In this document: positions 40,963 through 48,612 of the stretch, piece after piece
How the letters are laid out: every line of letters starts with the position of its first letter
Position numbering within the stretch: the first letter of the stretch is position 1
Source: Sphingomicrobium sediminis
Lineage (GTDB): Bacteria > Pseudomonadota > Alphaproteobacteria > Sphingomonadales > Sphingomonadaceae
NCBI RefSeq assembly: GCF_023805295.1
Contig: NZ_JAMSHT010000001.1
Span: forward strand, 1,116,001-1,180,000
Direction: 5' to 3'
Length of the DNA stretch: 64,000 bases
The notes under the pieces: model-generated
Told to the model about the DNA's origin: nothing
What the model saw: only the letters and a program-made list of their open reading frames with translations
Databases searched by the model: none
Position numbers and translations under genes: made by a program

Positions 40963-41814
40963 TCAGGCGACGCGCCACTCTTCGCCATGCTGGCTGGCGC
41001 GGCCCTGACGGTCGAGTTCGATGAGGTGCGCGAGGACCGAGCCGCCGGCGGCCGGCACGAGCCGCTCGTCGAGGCCGGGATAGATGTTGGCGACAATGGC
41101 ATCGATCGTGGAATCGCCCTCCTCCAGCCGCTTCATGATCTGCTTCTCGCGCGCCATGCGATGGCCGAGCAGATGCCGCGCCAGACGCCGCGGATTGTCG
41201 ACCTGCGCGCCGTGTGCGGGGAAGTAGACCTCATCCTCTTCGCGGTCGGCCATCTTGCCGAGGCTGCGCATATAGGCGCCCATGTCCCCGTCGGGCGGGA
41301 TGACCACGGTCGTTGACCAGCCCATGACATGGTCGCCGGTGAATAGCGCACCGCGATAGGCGAAACAAAGATGGTTGGACGTGTGGCCGGGCGTCGCGAC
41401 GGCGACGAGGTCATGGCCATCGACCGCGAGCGCCTCGCCATCCCCCAGTACGCGATCGGGCGCATAGTCTGCATCGAAGCTGGCATCGGCACGCGGGCCG
41501 TCATCATCGAGCACTAGCGGCGCGCAGCCGATGATCGGCGCACCTGTCCGTTCTTTCAGCGGGCGCGAGGCGGGCGAATGGTCGCGGTGCGTATGGGTGC
41601 AACTAATTGCCTTGAGGCTCCGCGAGCCGACCGCAACCACGATCGCATCGAGATGCTCATCGAGGTCTGGACCGGGATCGATGACGACGACTTCTTCTTC
41701 ATCGCCGACCAGATAGGTCTGCGTCCCGGTATAGGTGTAGGGAGACGGATTGCGCGCGAGCAGCCGGGCGATGCCGGGGCGCAGCGGTTCGAGGATGGCA
41801 TAGGGGGCGTCCAC
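40963..41814 (-). CDS. MBL-fold hydrolase (LACTB2/ribonuclease-Z-like clade)
   Basis: This is a 283-residue metallo-beta-lactamase-fold protein with the metal motif THTHRDHS (HxHxDH), the later metal ligands in TPGHTSNHLCF, GDHVMGWS and PAHGAQVDNP, and a C-terminal winged-helix extension (about 225-283) as in LACTB2-type hydrolases. The family includes RNA endonucleases and thioester hydrolases; it is not a classical beta-lactamase. It lies just upstream of the first M56 gene, end to end on the same strand, but with a terminator between them. Confidence 0.82.
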   Translation of the reverse strand: MDAPYAILEPLRPGIARLLARNPSPYTYTGTQTYLVGDEEEVVVIDPGPDLDEHLDAIVVAVGSRSLKAISCTHTHRDHSPASRPLKERTGAPIIGCAPLVLDDDGPRADASFDADYAPDRVLGDGEALAVDGHDLVAVATPGHTSNHLCFAYRGALFTGDHVMGWSTTVVIPPDGDMGAYMRSLGKMADREEDEVYFPAHGAQVDNPRRLARHLLGHRMAREKQIMKRLEEGDSTIDAIVANIYPGLDERLVPAAGGSVLAHLIELDRQGRASQHGEEWRVA

Positions 41815-41842
41815 GCTCTCTCCCTTGGCATGGACGCCCCCT

Positions 41843-41872
41843 AAAAGGCCAGCGGCTTCAGGTGCCGGCCTT
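41843..41872 (-). terminator. Terminator of the first M56 gene
   Basis: AAGGCCAGC and GCCGGCCTT form a stem overlapping the stop codon of the M56 gene, with TTTTAG following on the minus strand. Confidence 0.65.
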
Positions 41873-43001
41873 ATTCCTTTTCTTCGAAGACGAAGTCGTT
41901 CGGGCAGCTATCGTCCTCGCACTTCTCGAGCACGATCTCGACGAGTTCGCCCTCGGTGCCCTTTTTGACGACAAAGACATTCTCGACATCGTTGCCGTTC
42001 TCGTCCTTGCCCTTAAACTCGACGATGGTGCCCTCGACTTTCACCTCGCCGCTGCCCTTGACGATGAAGGTCTGGGTTTCACCGTCCTTGCTTTGGAAGG
42101 TGATCTTCTGGGGTTCGGCGTCCTGCAGCGTGGCGGCAGTGGCGGGAACGGCGACGAGGGCCAGAGCCGCGAGCCCGATCATGCTCGCTTTTGAGCCTTT
42201 CTTTTCAACGTGACGCATCATTTCAATCCTTTCGACGATGGTTTTGGGGGTGATGAGCGCGAGGGTCAGGACGGGCAGCGTCTCGCGCTGCGACGCCCTT
42301 AGGAGCGCCCGCCCATAGATTTCCCGTTGTGCGCCGTTTCGCTGCGCCAGCACGTCGGCATCGCAGGCACATTCCTGGTCGATGCGGAAACGGTGCCAGG
42401 CAGCCCAGGCAACGGGATTGAACCAATGGAGGGAGAGAATGATGAAGCCGAGGAGGTTGGCCCACAAATCGCCGCGCCGGTGATGCGCTAGCTCATGGGC
42501 AAGGATCATCGCCGCTTCCTCCTCGCTCCAGCGCGACGAGAAATCGCCCGGGAGATAGATGCGGCGATCGAGGAGCCCGGCGGCGACCGGCACGGTCGCT
42601 GCGGGCGAGATGTAGATACGGACATTGCCATCCTGCGCAGTGCAGGTGGCGCCGCGAGCTAGGCGCGCCATGTAGCGGAGCGACGCGCCGAGGCCGATGA
42701 CAAGGAATAGCACGGCACCGCCTGCCCAGAGCGCGAACAAGGTTCCGGCATTCGCGGCCAGGAATCCGGGCGCTTCGGTTGCGGCGACACTGATGGTCGA
42801 GACCGGTATCGGCGCGCTCGGCGGGACGAGAAACGACAGGTCGACCGGCAGAGGCGGGATGAACAGGCGCAGCGCGATGATGCCCCACAAGGCGTACATC
42901 CAGGTCGCACCGATGCTGCGCGACAAAGGCCGACGCGCGAGCAGCAATGCCACAATCAAAATGGTCGAGCCGGCGAGCGCGTGAAGAAGCCAATCAGCCA
43001 T
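41871..43001 (-). CDS. M56-family (BlaR1-like) membrane metallopeptidase, module 1
   Basis: This 376-residue protein has about four membrane helices and the cytoplasmic zinc-protease motif HELAHHRRGD, with the third ligand region DQECACDADVLAQR. Instead of a beta-lactam-binding sensor domain it carries, after the last helix, a short extracytoplasmic domain of about 90 residues (QKITFQSKDGETQTF ... ENVFVVKKG). BlaR1-type proteases cleave the BlaI repressor when the sensor domain binds ligand; here the ligand must differ. It overlaps the repressor gene upstream by 8 bases. Confidence 0.88.
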   Translation of the reverse strand: MADWLLHALAGSTILIVALLLARRPLSRSIGATWMYALWGIIALRLFIPPLPVDLSFLVPPSAPIPVSTISVAATEAPGFLAANAGTLFALWAGGAVLFLVIGLGASLRYMARLARGATCTAQDGNVRIYISPAATVPVAAGLLDRRIYLPGDFSSRWSEEEAAMILAHELAHHRRGDLWANLLGFIILSLHWFNPVAWAAWHRFRIDQECACDADVLAQRNGAQREIYGRALLRASQRETLPVLTLALITPKTIVERIEMMRHVEKKGSKASMIGLAALALVAVPATAATLQDAEPQKITFQSKDGETQTFIVKGSGEVKVEGTIVEFKGKDENGNDVENVFVVKKGTEGELVEIVLEKCEDDSCPNDFVFEEKE

Positions 43002-43374
43002 TACGGATATCTTTCAGGAGCGCTTCCAACCGGTCGATTTCCTCGTCGGTCAATTTGTCGCGGCTGGCGAATTGGGCGACCAGGGGCGCGATTCGTCCAC
43101 CGAACATGCGATCGACGAAACGGTCGGTCTCGCCGCCGACATAAGCGTCGCGTTCGACCAGCGGGCTGTAGAGATAACGGCGACGGTCACGCTCCGCCTT
43201 GGCGACGCCCTTCTTTGTGAGCCGAAAGAGCAACGTCCTGACGGTCGCCTCGGTCCACTCCTGTTCGCCGCGCACAGCAGCGACGATATCCGCGCTGCTC
43301 ATGGGAGCGCCGGCACGCCACAGCACTTCCATCACTTCCCATTCGGCAGCAGTGATGTTGGCGTCGTCAGCCAC
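42994..43374 (-). CDS. BlaI/MecI/CopY-family repressor, module 1
   Basis: This is a 126-residue winged-helix repressor (ITAAEWEVMEVLWRAGAPMS ... TVRTLLFRLTKKGVA) with a C-terminal dimerisation helix. The GTG at 43374 has AGGAG 8 bases upstream and is preferred over the ATG at 43401. Two operators of the BlaI consensus TACA-N2-TGTA lie 39-78 bases upstream. It forms a unit with the M56 protease, which should cleave it between the DNA-binding and dimerisation parts. Confidence 0.9.
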   Translation of the reverse strand: MADDANITAAEWEVMEVLWRAGAPMSSADIVAAVRGEQEWTEATVRTLLFRLTKKGVAKAERDRRRYLYSPLVERDAYVGGETDRFVDRMFGGRIAPLVAQFASRDKLTDEEIDRLEALLKDIRNG

Positions 43375-43408
43375 AAGTCGGCTCCTTTCGACACCCTGCA
43401 TAGCGAGT

Positions 43409-43428
43409 CAATTTACAGGTGTAAATTG
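43409..43428. promoter_or_regulatory. BlaI-type operator 1 (module 1)
   Basis: Nine-base arms CAATTTACA and TGTAAATTG flank GG, containing the family consensus TACA-N2-TGTA. It lies 35 bases upstream of the preferred repressor start. Confidence 0.8.
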
Positions 43429-43434
43429 TTTTCT

Positions 43435-43448
43435 TTTACAAGTGTAAA
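43435..43448. promoter_or_regulatory. BlaI-type operator 2 (module 1)
   Basis: TTTACA-AG-TGTAAA, again TACA-N2-TGTA, with its centre 23 bases from the first operator (about two helical turns), which suits cooperative dimers. Confidence 0.8.
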
Positions 43449-43481
43449 GGGGCGCCCGAGACCTTGCATCTCGAGCGCCCC
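43449..43481 (-). terminator. Terminator after the second M56 gene, abutting operator 2
   Basis: GGGGCGC-C-CGAGA and TCTCG-A-GCGCCCC make a stem of about 12 bp with a 7-base loop, followed on the minus strand by TTTAC, which is the start of operator 2. It insulates the two modules from each other. Confidence 0.7.
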
Positions 43482-43517
43482 TCGCACGTCGGAGCCCGTG
43501 GGGTTTAGGGACGGATC

Positions 43518-45086
43518 CTAGCGGTTCCGACGCGCTTCCATATCCGCGAGCATTTCTTCCAGCGACTTTTCTGCCGCATCCAGGCTCGACAAGACCACAT
43601 CCACATCGACAGACGACAGTGCTGCATCGACGATGGACTCCAAATCCATTTCTTCGATGGCATTGAGGCTGGTTCGAAGGCTCATCTTGATGACCTCCGG
43701 ATCCTTGCCGTCGGCGCGAAGCTCATCCGCATTGGCGTCGATTTCCGCGATCGCCACCTCGATTTCCGCGCGCGCTTCGGCGAGCTCTTCCTTCATCTCG
43801 ATCTTTTCGATCCGCACTTCGCGGCGCGCTTCTTCCAGCTCGCTGCGCATTTCGCGCTCGATCTCGGGACGTTCGGCACGCATTTCGGCGAGCGCTTCGC
43901 GCAGTTCGGCGATGTTACGATCGAACTCGGCTCGCTCTTCCGCGGTCATTTCCGAATAATCCTTGCCATTGTCCTTGATGTTGATCTCGATCCGCTTCTC
44001 CTCGCCGTCGCGATCCTGCGACCAGACGAATGCGTTGGCGCTTGTCGCGACCATAGGTGCGGTCGGGGGAGCAGGCGGCGCAGGCGGGGCCGGCGGCGCG
44101 GGGACATTGGTGGGCGCAGCAGGCGCGGTCGGTGCGACCGGCGCGGCAGGCGCTTCGGGCGGGGCCGGCACGTCGAGGAACTCGACGGCGCGGCTGGCCG
44201 TGGCGGGCACCAGGACCATCGCGGCAGCGGCGACCAAAAGGGCGCCGGCGGGACGGTGGTTAAACGACTTCATCATTTGCAATCTCCGTTTCAACTGAGT
44301 GTCCCGGGCATGGGCAAACAGGAATTGGCGTTGCGCGACCGTCTTGGCGATGGCGCGGCCATAATCGGCGCGCGCTTCGCGTCCACGGCGGGAAAGCACG
44401 CGCGCATCGCACGCGGCCTCCTGATCGAAGTGGAATGCCGCAAAGGCCTTCCACGCAATAGGGTTGAACCAGTGCAGCGAGAGCAGAGCGAGCCCGGCGG
44501 CGCGGGCGTAGAGATCGCCCGACCGGTGGTGCGAAAGCTCATGCTCGAGCGCGAGATCCAGTTCGGCTTCGGTGCAAGCCTCGGCATAGCCGGGCGGCAG
44601 CGCGATGATGCGACGGAAGAGGCCGAAAGCGACAGGGCCCGGTGCCTTGGGCGAGACGATGAGGTCGATCCCGCCGAAGCGGCCGATCTTCTCGCCGGCC
44701 TGGCGGATCGCCCGCGCGTCGCGAATGTAGCGATACTGGTGAAAGGCAAAGCAGCCCAGCGCACCGGCAAGCCAGACGCCAAGGATGACCGGCATCCAGT
44801 CGAACGGCGCGGCGACCGACTCGGGTGCGGGAGAATTGATCGCGGCCGCAAGAATACGTTCGGTCAGCAGCGGATCGACGCCGCCGGTGGCGCTGGCCGG
44901 AGCCACCGGCACTTCGCGTTCGACCACGGTGGTCAGCGTCGGCATCAGGAAGCGCGCGGCAGGCAGCGCCCACAATGCATAGGCAATGCGCGGACCAAAC
45001 CGTTCGGCGACCGGGCCGCGAATGGCGAGCACCAACAGCATCAGCGCGCTGGTCCAGATGAGTGTGTCCAAGAGCCAATCGGTCAT
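43518..45086 (-). CDS. M56-family (BlaR1-like) membrane metallopeptidase with coiled-coil tail, module 2
   Basis: This 522-residue protein has N-terminal membrane helices and the HELSHHRSGD zinc motif with the downstream DQEAACDARVLSRR region. After the last membrane helix a Pro/Ala-rich linker (about residues 305-345, repeated APPAPP) is followed by an extracytoplasmic segment that becomes a long, highly charged coiled coil (about 385-520, runs of Glu, Arg and Ala). This is unlike BlaR1 or MecR1, whose sensor is a penicillin-binding domain. It overlaps the repressor gene by 4 bases. Confidence 0.87.
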   Translation of the reverse strand: MTDWLLDTLIWTSALMLLVLAIRGPVAERFGPRIAYALWALPAARFLMPTLTTVVEREVPVAPASATGGVDPLLTERILAAAINSPAPESVAAPFDWMPVILGVWLAGALGCFAFHQYRYIRDARAIRQAGEKIGRFGGIDLIVSPKAPGPVAFGLFRRIIALPPGYAEACTEAELDLALEHELSHHRSGDLYARAAGLALLSLHWFNPIAWKAFAAFHFDQEAACDARVLSRRGREARADYGRAIAKTVAQRQFLFAHARDTQLKRRLQMMKSFNHRPAGALLVAAAAMVLVPATASRAVEFLDVPAPPEAPAAPVAPTAPAAPTNVPAPPAPPAPPAPPTAPMVATSANAFVWSQDRDGEEKRIEINIKDNGKDYSEMTAEERAEFDRNIAELREALAEMRAERPEIEREMRSELEEARREVRIEKIEMKEELAEARAEIEVAIAEIDANADELRADGKDPEVIKMSLRTSLNAIEEMDLESIVDAALSSVDVDVVLSSLDAAEKSLEEMLADMEARRNR

Positions 45087-45454
45087 TGCTTGAGCTCCTT
45101 CAAGAGCGCCTCGATTTCGGCAATGTCGTCGGGGGTGAGCGCGTCATCTTCGGCCAGGCGAGCGATCATCGGAGACAATTTGCCGCCGAACAGCCGTTCG
45201 ACCAGGCGCCGCGACTCGCCGCCGACATAGGCGGTGCGCTCAATCGCAGCAGTGTAGAGATAGCGGCGACCCTCGGCCTCGTAGCGGACAGCCCCCTTCT
45301 GACTGAGGCGCGATAGCATGGTCTTCACCGTCGGCAGGCTCCAGCCCCGCTTCGGTGCGACCTTGTCGGCCACCTCGTTCGCCGTCATCGCCCCGGTCGA
45401 CGACCAGAGCGTTTCCATGATGTCGAGTTCGGCTTCGCTAACCCTTTTGTCCAC
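45083..45454 (-). CDS. BlaI/MecI/CopY-family repressor, module 2
   Basis: This is a 123-residue winged-helix repressor (SEAELDIMETLWSSTGAMTA ... TVKTMLSRLSQKGAV). The GTG at 45454 has AGGA 8 bases upstream and begins (M)DKRVSEAELD. An ATG further upstream would place an operator inside the gene, so the GTG is preferred. Two TACA-N2-TGTA operators lie 19-49 bases upstream. The sequence clearly differs from the module 1 repressor, so the pair are paralogues, not a recent copy. Confidence 0.9.
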   Translation of the reverse strand: MDKRVSEAELDIMETLWSSTGAMTANEVADKVAPKRGWSLPTVKTMLSRLSQKGAVRYEAEGRRYLYTAAIERTAYVGGESRRLVERLFGGKLSPMIARLAEDDALTPDDIAEIEALLKELKQ

Positions 45455-45472
45455 GCGCCATCCTTTCTTGAT

Positions 45473-45482
45473 TACACCTGTA
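45473..45482. promoter_or_regulatory. BlaI-type operator 1 (module 2)
   Basis: TACA-CC-TGTA, an exact match to the BlaI/MecI consensus, upstream of the GTG start. Confidence 0.75.
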
Positions 45483-45493
45483 GTCATTACGGC

Positions 45494-45503
45494 TACATCT
45501 GTA
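45494..45503. promoter_or_regulatory. BlaI-type operator 2 (module 2)
   Basis: TACA-TC-TGTA, another exact consensus, centred 21 bases from the first. The same paired layout as in module 1. Confidence 0.75.
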
Positions 45504-45568
45504 ATCGTCAAGGGCAAAGTGCCGCGCGGCTCATATTTTCGACGAATGGATGTGAGGTTGCGGGCGCA

Positions 45569-46054
45569 CTAGCGGCCCGGCTGTTCGCCCTGCTGCGGCA
45601 CGATGCCGTCGACCGCAGCAATCTCGCGATCGATGTCCGATAGCAGTTTTGCGCGGCTCGCGGTGGTCAGTTCCTCGGCGATCGAGATACGCTGGCGCGC
45701 GCTCAATAGCATGGTGCGATAGTCCGCCGGGTCGTCCGACTGGGCGCACAGATACACACGCGTCTGGCGCGCCTGCCCGTCCTCGATGCGGTCGAAATTG
45801 GCCTCGAAGCCGCGAGTCGGGCAATTTTTGGCGACGCGTTCGGCAATGGCAGTACGCTCGGCCTCGGTCGGGTTTTCGGAAAGCTCGGGCGGCGCTGCGG
45901 GCGGCGGCGCGGCCTCCATCGTCTCGAGTTCCTCGACGTCCACCGTGACTTCGGTGGCATCTTCGGCCTCGGTCTCATATTTGGGCGTTGGCGGGGGCGG
46001 CGGTGCCGGCACTTCCTGGACGGCCATCAGGCTCGCAATGATCAGGATCGACAT
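45569..46054 (-). CDS. Secreted hypothetical protein with Pro-rich segment
   Basis: This 161-residue protein starts with a short hydrophobic signal (MSILIIASLMAV), followed by a Pro-rich and acidic stretch (PAPPPPPTP ... VDVEELETME) and a globular C-terminal part with two Cys. The ATG at 46054 has AGGGAG 8 bases upstream. Family not recognised; composition is like that of the TonB-like protein at 4.4-5.4 kb. It lies just downstream of the glycosyltransferase gene on the same strand. Confidence 0.55.
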   Translation of the reverse strand: MSILIIASLMAVQEVPAPPPPPTPKYETEAEDATEVTVDVEELETMEAAPPPAAPPELSENPTEAERTAIAERVAKNCPTRGFEANFDRIEDGQARQTRVYLCAQSDDPADYRTMLLSARQRISIAEELTTASRAKLLSDIDREIAAVDGIVPQQGEQPGR

Positions 46055-46118
46055 GACACTCACTCCCTTGTTGACCCGCGTTTACTGGCGCCGGCCGCGC
46101 TGAATTGCTGCTGAATGA

Positions 46119-47384
46119 TTAGCTGCTGATCGCTTGCGAAGCCAGCCGCGCTTCCTGCGCCGCATCGATCTTGCCGGCGGCTTCTGCCCGCTTCCCCGCT
46201 TCGGCGAGTGCAGCGGGATAGATGGCCCCGAACAGGCGCTCCATCGCATTTGCCCAGCTATAGGGTTCGGCCAGTGTTCGCGCCTTGGCGGACATTGCCG
46301 CCATATCGCCGCCAAGCACTTTTTCGATTGCCTTTGCCATGGCGACATCGTCGCCAGGCTCGACCAACAAACCCGCGCCTTCGGGCACGCGATCGATCAT
46401 CGCGCCGGCCGAGACGCCGACGACCGGCAACCCAGAAGCCTGCGCCTCGATGATGGAAATACCGAACGTCTCGAAAGCCATGCCAGAAACGTAGAGGTCC
46501 GCGCTTGCGAGCCAGCGGGCCAGGAGGTCGCGATCGGAGACGAAGCCCGGCGCATGGATGCGCGGATGCGAGGCGGCAAGCTCCTCGCGCATCGGACCAT
46601 GCCCCAGAAGCAAGAGGTGCGCACCTAGCTCTTCAGGGAGTCGACGGAAGGCGTTACCGACGACGTCCGCACCCTTTTCGCCATCCAGCCGACCGACATA
46701 GATCAGCAGTGGCGCATCCGGTGCGACACCCAAGTCTTCGCGCAGCAGCGGATCGCGGCGTTCGGGCTTGAAGCTCGTGAGATGAACGCCGCGGTGCATG
46801 TTGTGGACGGGATCGATGCCCAATGCCTTGAGCTTCGCACCGCCGCCATGAACGCTCATCGCATAGACCGCATCGAAGCGGCTGTAGAGCTTGCGGCAAT
46901 AGGCATAGGCGCGGTCGCGGGCCCAGCGGGCGATCTTGGGATAACCCCAGCCCTCCAGCGTCTCGCCGACATAGACGGTGGGAAAGTCGGTGCAGTAGCC
47001 ACCCACCGTCGCAGTGCCGGGATGCTGGCGCGCGTGACGGAGCGCCGCCCAGGGAAGGTTGTAGGCATCCTGGCACTCGATCACATCGGGCTGGAAGCGC
47101 TCGAGCAGCTCGCGCACTTTCTTGTTGCGCAGCAGCAGGCGATAATTGGTCCGCTTGGGCACCAGCGGCGACTTGACGGTGCAATGGATCGAGCGCCCGT
47201 CGATGCGGACGCTATCTTCTTCGCCGGGCACGATCAGCAGATGGCGAAACGGCGTTTGCTCGAGAATGTAGCGACGCTTGCGGCGAATATAGGTGCCGAT
47301 GCCGCCGCCAGTCTCTGACCAGCTTTGCGTCAGGTCGCAAATCGTCAGCGGCGTCTCGTCCGCCTTGTCGGTCCGGTCCAGCAT
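46119..47384 (-). CDS. Glycosyltransferase, GT4/GT1-type
   Basis: This 421-residue GT-B enzyme has an N-terminal domain with the Gly-rich turn SETGGGIGTYIRR, and a C-terminal donor-binding domain with LIYVGRLDGEKGADVV and the EX7E-like motif FETFGISIIEAQASGLPVVG. It probably transfers a sugar to a lipid or glycan carrier in the cytoplasm. There is no polysaccharide cluster around it, so the acceptor is unknown. The ATG at 47384 is preferred over a longer frame by the AGGGG upstream. Confidence 0.85.
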   Translation of the reverse strand: MLDRTDKADETPLTICDLTQSWSETGGGIGTYIRRKRRYILEQTPFRHLLIVPGEEDSVRIDGRSIHCTVKSPLVPKRTNYRLLLRNKKVRELLERFQPDVIECQDAYNLPWAALRHARQHPGTATVGGYCTDFPTVYVGETLEGWGYPKIARWARDRAYAYCRKLYSRFDAVYAMSVHGGGAKLKALGIDPVHNMHRGVHLTSFKPERRDPLLREDLGVAPDAPLLIYVGRLDGEKGADVVGNAFRRLPEELGAHLLLLGHGPMREELAASHPRIHAPGFVSDRDLLARWLASADLYVSGMAFETFGISIIEAQASGLPVVGVSAGAMIDRVPEGAGLLVEPGDDVAMAKAIEKVLGGDMAAMSAKARTLAEPYSWANAMERLFGAIYPAALAEAGKRAEAAGKIDAAQEARLASQAISS

Positions 47385-47516
47385 CAACCAGCCCCTACCC
47401 CAATTTCGCACGAGACGCGAAAAAGACGGCCAAAGCTGTCGGGATTTTTTACGACTTGAGGGTCGAGCGACCGAACCTTCAAAATGTTTCCCCCGCTTTT
47501 CTGCCGTTTTTCAAAC

Positions 47517-47533
47517 TTGGCACGACGCCTGCA
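47517..47533 (+). promoter_or_regulatory. Candidate sigma-54 (-24/-12) promoter
   Basis: TTGGCACGACGCCTGCA matches the consensus TGGCACG-N4-TTGCA at all but one position, with the invariant GG and GC 10 bases apart. No protein gene starts on this strand downstream; instead a strong terminator lies about 90 bases on. Confidence 0.6.
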
Positions 47534-47543
47534 AAGTATCTGG

Positions 47544-47626
47544 CGTCCACATTGGTTCCACAAACCAAACGATCAGGGGACGATGAGAAGCGGTATCTGG
47601 TCCCGCAAGTCATCGTCCCCTTTTCA
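47544..47626 (+). ncRNA. Candidate sigma-54-dependent small RNA of about 80-85 nt
   Basis: The start is placed about 12 bases after the GC element of the candidate promoter. The RNA would consist of a 5' unpaired part (CACATTGGTTCCACAAACC) and a 3' terminator stem: GGGGACGATGA (47576-47586) pairs perfectly with TCATCGTCCCC (47610-47620), followed by TTTTCATTTC. The U-rich tail is on the plus strand only, which argues for rightward transcription. A 16-codon frame with AGGGGACG before its ATG lies inside but overlaps the stem. Targets unknown. Confidence 0.5.
47575..47624 (+). terminator. Strong terminator with perfect 11-bp stem
   Basis: GGGGACGATGA and TCATCGTCCCC flank a 23-base loop that itself contains a GCGG/CCGC mini-stem. 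TTTT follows on the plus strand. It sits right beyond the grxD stop as well, but that side lacks a U-tract. Confidence 0.8.
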
Positions 47627-47629
47627 TTT

Positions 47630-47962
47630 CTAGCTTTCGCTGGTCGCGGCCTTCTTGCCCTCGAGCATCTGCTGAAGCTCGCCGGCCTCGAACATTTCCA
47701 TCATGATGTCGCTGCCGCCGACGAATTCGCCGTCGACATAAAGCTGCGGAATGGTCGGCCAATCCGAATAAGCCTTGATGCCTTCGCGGATCTCCATGTC
47801 CTGGAGGACGTCCACGGTTTCGAACTCGACACCGGTATGGTCGAGAATCGCGACCGCGCGGCTCGAAAATCCGCACTGGGGAAAGAGCTTGGAGCCCTTC
47901 ATGAAGAGGACCACGTCATGCTCCTTCGTCATGGCTGCGATCCGCTCGTTCACATTGCTCAT
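47630..47962 (-). CDS. grxD: Monothiol glutaredoxin Grx4/GrxD family
   Basis: This 110-residue glutaredoxin has the CGFS active site (FPQCGFSSRAVAIL) and the glutathione-binding WPTIPQLYVDGEFVGGSDI. CGFS glutaredoxins carry [2Fe-2S] clusters together with BolA proteins. The ATG at 47962 has GGAG 8 bases upstream. The upstream bolA gene is 11 bases away, so the physical partners are cotranscribed. Confidence 0.95.
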   Translation of the reverse strand: MSNVNERIAAMTKEHDVVLFMKGSKLFPQCGFSSRAVAILDHTGVEFETVDVLQDMEIREGIKAYSDWPTIPQLYVDGEFVGGSDIMMEMFEAGELQQMLEGKKAATSES

Positions 47963-47973
47963 TGAAATCTCCT

Positions 47974-48207
47974 TTACGCAGGGCATTTGGTGGTGAGTTG
48001 CAGCGCATGCAACTCCACGCCCATGCGGCCGCCCAATGCGGCATAGACTTTCTGGTGCTGCTTGACCCGCGGCATGCCTTCGAATTCGGCACTCGTCACG
48101 ACCGCCGCCCAATGGTCATTGTCGCCCGCAAGATCAGTCAGCTCGACCTCCGCGTCGGGGATCGCCGCCTTGATCATGGCGACGATATCGTCGCCTGCCA
48201 TCGGCAT
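47974..48207 (-). CDS. bolA: BolA-family protein
   Basis: This 77-residue BolA protein has a KH-like fold (ELTDLAGDNDHWAAVVTS ... PRVKQHQKVYAALGGRMG). The invariant His of VKQHQKVY, used for cluster binding with GrxD, is present. Its ATG overlaps the stop of the DUF1476 gene (TGATG) and grxD follows, giving a three-gene unit. Confidence 0.93.
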   Translation of the reverse strand: MPMAGDDIVAMIKAAIPDAEVELTDLAGDNDHWAAVVTSAEFEGMPRVKQHQKVYAALGGRMGVELHALQLTTKCPA

Positions 48208-48533
48208 CAGTCCATGCTTTCGATGAAGTGACGGCGCGCCTCGACCGTCTTGTGCTCGAGCGCGGCGCGGATATCCGCTTCGCTCACTTCGCAGCCCGCA
48301 CCGGTGAGGTCGCCCAGCACCTTGCGGATGACGTCTTCATCGCCTGCTTCCTCGAAATCGGCGCGGACGACTTCCTTTGCGTAATTCTCCGCCTCGACGT
48401 CGGTTAGGTTGAGCTTTTCGGCAGCCCACAGGCCGAGCAGCTTGTTGCGACGTGCGGTCACTTTGAACTGCATTTCCTGGTCACGCGCATATTTGTTCTC
48501 GAACGCCTTTTCGCGATCGTTGAAATCGGCCAC
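48207..48533 (-). CDS. F1-ATPase inhibitor zeta subunit (DUF1476)
   Basis: This 108-residue helical protein is of the alphaproteobacterial zeta subunit type (FNDREKAFENKYARDQEMQF ... VEARRHFIESMD). It inserts its N-terminus into F1 to block ATP hydrolysis. Its first gene position ahead of bolA-grxD is common in this class. No signal or membrane segment. Confidence 0.9.
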   Translation of the reverse strand: MADFNDREKAFENKYARDQEMQFKVTARRNKLLGLWAAEKLNLTDVEAENYAKEVVRADFEEAGDEDVIRKVLGDLTGAGCEVSEADIRAALEHKTVEARRHFIESMD

Positions 48534-48612
48534 TTCCTGCCTCCCTTTTTGATCTTCACTGGCGAGATAGGCGAGCCACGCCGCCTAGGCAATGGAGCGT
48601 TCGACCGGCAGC

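Noticed and set aside
47583-47633. 16-codon peptide gene inside the candidate small RNA
   Set aside because: Its frame is largely inside the terminator stem, and the AGGGG before it is part of that stem; more likely chance.
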